Part shown: positions 61,671-64,000 of the stretch, in pieces
Numbering within the stretch: position 1 is the stretch's first letter
Layout of the letters: every line of letters begins with the position of its first letter
Origin: CAILZL01 sp963748005
Lineage (GTDB): Bacteria > Pseudomonadota > Gammaproteobacteria > Steroidobacterales > Steroidobacteraceae
Direction: 5' to 3'
DNA: 64,000 nt
NCBI GenBank assembly: GCA_963748005.1
Contig: CAVVHH010000003.1
Coordinates: 558,001-622,000, forward strand
Notes under the pieces: model-generated
What the model was told of the DNA's origin: nothing
Databases searched by the model: none
The model's input: only the letters and a program-made list of their open reading frames with translations
Position numbers and translations under genes: made by a program

Positions 61671-61680
61671 CCTTTTAAGA

Positions 61681-61756
61681 TGGCGCCCCGGGCAGGAGTT
61701 GAACCTGCGACCTACCGCTTAGGAGGCGGTCGCTCTATCCACTGAGCTACCGGGGC
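61681..61756 (-). tRNA. tRNA-Arg (anticodon CCT)
   Basis: On the minus strand it begins GCCCCGGTAGCTCAGTGGA, has the anticodon stem-loop ACCGCCTCCTAAGCGGT with anticodon CCT, T-arm GCAGGTTCAACTCCTGC, and an encoded CCA. All stems pair. It is read in the same direction as tRNA-Ala upstream of it. Confidence 0.94.
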
Positions 61757-61828
61757 TTTCTTGTCGGCCTGCACGTCGCACCGCTCCCTCACATCTGTGC
61801 TTCACAGCATTGACACCTCCCTGTGCGG

Positions 61829-61863
61829 CAAAAACAAAGGCCAGCGTATATGGCTGGCCTTTG
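61829..61863 (-). terminator. Terminator after tRNA-Ala
   Basis: Ten-base arms AAAGGCCAGC and GCTGGCCTTT flank a seven-base loop and are followed on the minus strand by TTTGTTTTTG. It lies just past the tRNA-Ala 3' end, so the two tRNAs are probably separate transcripts. Confidence 0.8.
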
Positions 61864-61866
61864 AAT

Positions 61867-61942
61867 TGGTGGAGCCGAGGAGGATCGAACTCCTGACCTC
61901 CTCATTGCGAACGAGGCGCTCTCCCAGCTGAGCTACGGCCCC
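61867..61942 (-). tRNA. tRNA-Ala (anticodon CGC)
   Basis: On the minus strand it begins GGGGCCGTAGCTCAGCTGG and carries the anticodon loop TTCGCAA (anticodon CGC), T-arm GGAGTTCGATCCTCC and an encoded CCA. The acceptor stem contains the G3:U70 pair that identifies alanine tRNA. Confidence 0.94.
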
Positions 61943-61997
61943 ACATATGGCGGGCGCGAAGTTTAACACCGTAAACTGATGGCGCAACAGTCAACAG

Positions 61998-62552
61998 CTA
62001 GTACCGAAGCCGGATGACCGCCGGCTTGCTGAGTCGCGACCTGGCAATCACGAACATCGAACCGTAGTCATTCTCTTCCACTTTGTATTCAACCGCGGTG
62101 TTCTCTTTGAGTAGCGACAACAGGCCATCGTGGTTACCCACTATCAGGACTACCTCACCTGCATGGTTGCTCATGATGAAACCGGGCAAACCCTTCCAGT
62201 CGGCGGCGGTCACCACGTTAACCGCCAACCCCATTCCTTCAGCCACGGGCGCAGCAGTTTGCTGTGCAGCCAAACCCTCTGCCACGTACACCGCATCCAC
62301 CCCGCGTTTGGGACGTGCTTCCGCCAGGAACCGCTGCAGGTTTGCTGCCCGTTGCAGCCCTTCTGCACTCAGGCGTGGATTGGCGGCTGCGTCCTGAATC
62401 TCTTCAGCGTTACGCACCAGGACAATGACCGTACTGGTACGGGCATCCAGCAACCAGATGGCTGCGGCCACCACCAGCCCCAGCAAAGCCAGGGGCATCA
62501 GCAGTGGCACCAGAAATGGCCGCCGCTTGAGACTTTGGAGGTCTGCTTGCAT
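61998..62552 (-). CDS. Membrane-anchored, degenerate histidine-phosphatase-fold protein
   Basis: A 184-residue protein. A single hydrophobic segment lies at about residues 14-34. The rest resembles a phosphoglycerate-mutase/SixA-type domain: TVIVLVRNAEEI, GLQRAANLQRFL, AVYVAEGLAAQQTAAPVAE and VVLIVGNHDGLLSLL. The catalytic RHG is RNA here (Asn48 instead of His), and the usual Arg of the SxLxRAxQTA motif is also missing, while the second His (His141) remains. It is therefore probably not a normal phosphatase. ATG 62552 is chosen over an upstream start that lacks this architecture. It diverges from scoA. Confidence 0.65.
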   Translation of the reverse strand: MQADLQSLKRRPFLVPLLMPLALLGLVVAAAIWLLDARTSTVIVLVRNAEEIQDAAANPRLSAEGLQRAANLQRFLAEARPKRGVDAVYVAEGLAAQQTAAPVAEGMGLAVNVVTAADWKGLPGFIMSNHAGEVVLIVGNHDGLLSLLKENTAVEYKVEENDYGSMFVIARSRLSKPAVIRLRY

Positions 62553-62721
62553 CTCCGGATCATAGCACCGCAGGACGCAGCAGCCGTAAGCCCATACCGG
62601 GCTTGGACGAACTGCCATATTTAAACTGAACAGTCATTTGCTCGACGAGGCTGTAAAGTAGCACTGGCATATTTGAGTACGATGCTCGATGAACTGCGTT
62701 TCAGAACCGCCAGGTAGAGCA

Positions 62722-63432
62722 ATGAAGTCAGGTACCAAGGTTTATGCCAATGCGTTCGCGGCGCTGCAGGGATTGCTGCGTGACGGCATGAGCATCATGT
62801 CCGGCGGCTTCGGGTTATGCGGCATTCCAGAGCATCTGATTCTGGCCCTGCGCGACTCCGGTGTAAAAGGCTTGACCGTCATCTCCAACAATGCCGGCAT
62901 GGACGATCAGGGACTGGGTTTGCTGCTGAAAAACCATCAGATCAGCAAGATGGTGTCTTCCTATGTCGGCGAAAACAGGGAATTCGAACGTCAGTATCTC
63001 TCGGGGGAACTGCAGATAGAATTCAATCCGCAAGGCACGCTGGCCGAGCGTATCCGCGCCGGCGGCGCCGGCATCTATGGCTTCTACACGCGCACCGGCG
63101 CCGGCACTCAGGTGGCGCACGGCAAGGAACAGCGCATCGTCAATGGCGACACCTATGTCCTCGAAACCGGTCTGACTGCGGATCTGGCCATTGTCAAAGC
63201 GTGGCGTGGTGATACCGAAGGCAATCTGGTGTTTCGCAAGACTGCACGCAACTTCAACCCGATGATGGCCACTGCAGGTCGTGTTACGGTGGCCGAGGTT
63301 GAAGAGCTGGTCGAAGTTGGGCAGCTGGATCCGGATCAGATCCATACTCCCGGTATCTACGTGCAACGCATCTTCAAAGGCGAGCACTACAGTAAACCCA
63401 TTGAACATCACACCGTGCGCAAGCGCGTCTGA
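62722..63432 (+). CDS. scoA: 3-oxoacid CoA-transferase subunit A
   Basis: A 236-residue CoA-transferase family I alpha subunit that, with subunit B, transfers CoA from succinyl-CoA to acetoacetate or 3-oxoadipate. It has the CoA-binding SGGFGLCGIPEHLI and the later RAGGAGIYGFYTRTGAGTQV, which fit the SCOT-type subunit. ATG 62722 is chosen because AGGTAGAGC lies upstream; ATG 62689 is 33 bases earlier in frame. It is followed after 37 bases by subunit B. Acetoacetate use is slightly more likely than beta-ketoadipate since no pca genes are present. Confidence 0.9.
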   Translation: MKSGTKVYANAFAALQGLLRDGMSIMSGGFGLCGIPEHLILALRDSGVKGLTVISNNAGMDDQGLGLLLKNHQISKMVSSYVGENREFERQYLSGELQIEFNPQGTLAERIRAGGAGIYGFYTRTGAGTQVAHGKEQRIVNGDTYVLETGLTADLAIVKAWRGDTEGNLVFRKTARNFNPMMATAGRVTVAEVEELVEVGQLDPDQIHTPGIYVQRIFKGEHYSKPIEHHTVRKRV

Positions 63433-63469
63433 ACGCTGTCATTACACTCATGCAGTTGAAGGTACGCAA

Positions 63470-64000
63470 ATGAGCTGGACACGAGAACAAATCGCCGCGC
63501 GCGCGGCCCGCGAACTGCGCGATGGGTTTTACGTGAACCTGGGCATCGGCATCCCGACCCTGGTAGCCAATTATATTCCGGACGGCCTGAAGGTCGTGCT
63601 GCAGTCCGAGAACGGCATGCTGGGCATGGGGCCGTTTCCCTATGAAGGCGAGGAAGATCCGGACCTGATCAATGCCGGCAAGCAAACCATATCCGAGCTG
63701 CCTTGCTCGTCATTCTTTTCGTCGGCTGACAGCTTCGCAATGATTCGCGGCGGGCATATTGATCTGTCGGTGCTGGGCGCGATGGAAGTCGCCGAGAACG
63801 GCGACCTCGCCAACTGGATGATTCCGGGCAGGATGGTCAAGGGCATGGGCGGCGCCATGGATCTGGTGGCAGGCGTCAAACGCGTGGTGGTGGTGATGGA
63901 GCACACTGCGAAAGACGGGGCGGCGAAATTCAAGCCACGCTGCGAACTGCCATTGACCGGCGCCAATGTTGTGGACATGTTGATCACCGACCTGGCGGTA
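63470..64000 (+). CDS. scoB: 3-oxoacid CoA-transferase subunit B (partial, runs off window)
   Basis: The visible 177 residues cover the start of the beta subunit: WTREQIAARAARELRDGFYV, NLGIGIPTLVANYIP, the catalytic Glu in SENGMLGMGP, and GGHIDLSVLGAMEVA. The start has GAAGG nine bases upstream. The 3' end, about 30 residues by family length, lies beyond the window. It forms a two-gene operon with scoA. Confidence 0.9.
   Translation, partial: MSWTREQIAARAARELRDGFYVNLGIGIPTLVANYIPDGLKVVLQSENGMLGMGPFPYEGEEDPDLINAGKQTISELPCSSFFSSADSFAMIRGGHIDLSVLGAMEVAENGDLANWMIPGRMVKGMGGAMDLVAGVKRVVVVMEHTAKDGAAKFKPRCELPLTGANVVDMLITDLAV

Noticed and set aside
60301..61680. Genomic-island integration at tRNA-Arg
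   Set aside because: There is no integrase and no repeat of the tRNA 3' end. Only the IS lies beside the tRNA.
61802..61987. 61-residue minus-strand frame containing GAVAQLGERLVRNEEVRSS
   Set aside because: It is the translated tRNA-Ala gene and its terminator.
1..64000. CRISPR array, prophage, integron or plasmid origin
   Set aside because: No regularly spaced direct repeats, phage structural genes, integrase or replication-initiator gene was found.

Overview
This 64-kb chromosomal window most likely comes from a gammaproteobacterium. The evidence is the gene order ruvC-ruvA-ruvB-ybgC-tolQRAB-pal-cpoB-queE-queC-tRNA-Lys, a RelA with the EFDD synthetase motif typical of monofunctional gamma/beta RelA, a sucA-sucB-lpd operon, and large TonB-dependent receptors. 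Placement near Nevskiales, Steroidobacterales or Xanthomonadales is a guess from gene content. There is no phage, plasmid or CRISPR signature. The only complete mobile element is one IS481-type insertion sequence.

Layout. (1) 1-5.2 kb: a DUF1415 protein, then protocatechuate 4,5-cleavage genes (ligA, ligB, ligJ, ligK), with two unrelated small genes between ligJ and ligK. (2) 5.6-9.9 kb: phosphoketolase and phosphoglucomutase. (3) 9.9-10.9 kb: a gene-poor stretch holding a candidate small RNA with promoter and terminator, a structured dispersed repeat, a REP-like palindrome, an IS-end remnant and tRNA-Lys. (4) 11.0-22.3 kb: housekeeping genes for queuosine, Tol-Pal, Holliday-junction resolution and, divergently, relA. 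(5) 22.3-31.7 kb: an ABC-2 exporter pair, a cytochrome c/HEAT-repeat dehydrogenase, a TVP38-type membrane protein, a frameshifted TonB receptor and a cytochrome c-PQQ sugar dehydrogenase fusion. (6) 32.1-50.4 kb: a large sugar-catabolic island. (7) 50.4-52.5 kb: a relic of a relA 3' end, a glycosyltransferase and a polysaccharide deacetylase. (8) 52.7-58.4 kb: lpd, sucB and sucA. (9) 58.8-64 kb: a secreted esterase, the IS element, tRNA-Arg and tRNA-Ala, a degenerate histidine-phosphatase-like protein, and a 3-oxoacid CoA-transferase pair (second subunit cut by the window end).

The sugar island is the most coherent system. It encodes an exported mutarotase, a TonB receptor, a periplasmic PQQ dehydrogenase, an exported metallo-beta-lactamase-fold lipoprotein (possible lactonase), a sugar-acid-type MFS transporter, an arabinonate/xylonate-type IlvD/EDD dehydratase, a DHRS6-like SDR, an FAH-family hydrolase and GlcDEF glycolate oxidase. 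Together these predict oxidation of an aldopentose in the periplasm, import as the aldonate, dehydration, C4 oxidation, cleavage to pyruvate plus glycolate, and glycolate oxidation. A GntR/FCD regulator sits at the centre of the island. Variants of one palindrome (consensus nGTATA-N3-TATACA) lie in four intergenic regions: beside the regulator/transporter pair, the TonB receptor, glcD/PQQ dehydrogenase, and the cytochrome c dehydrogenase/TVP38-TonB receptor pair. This suggests a single regulon.

All functional calls come from reading the sequence and remembered family motifs. No database search was run.
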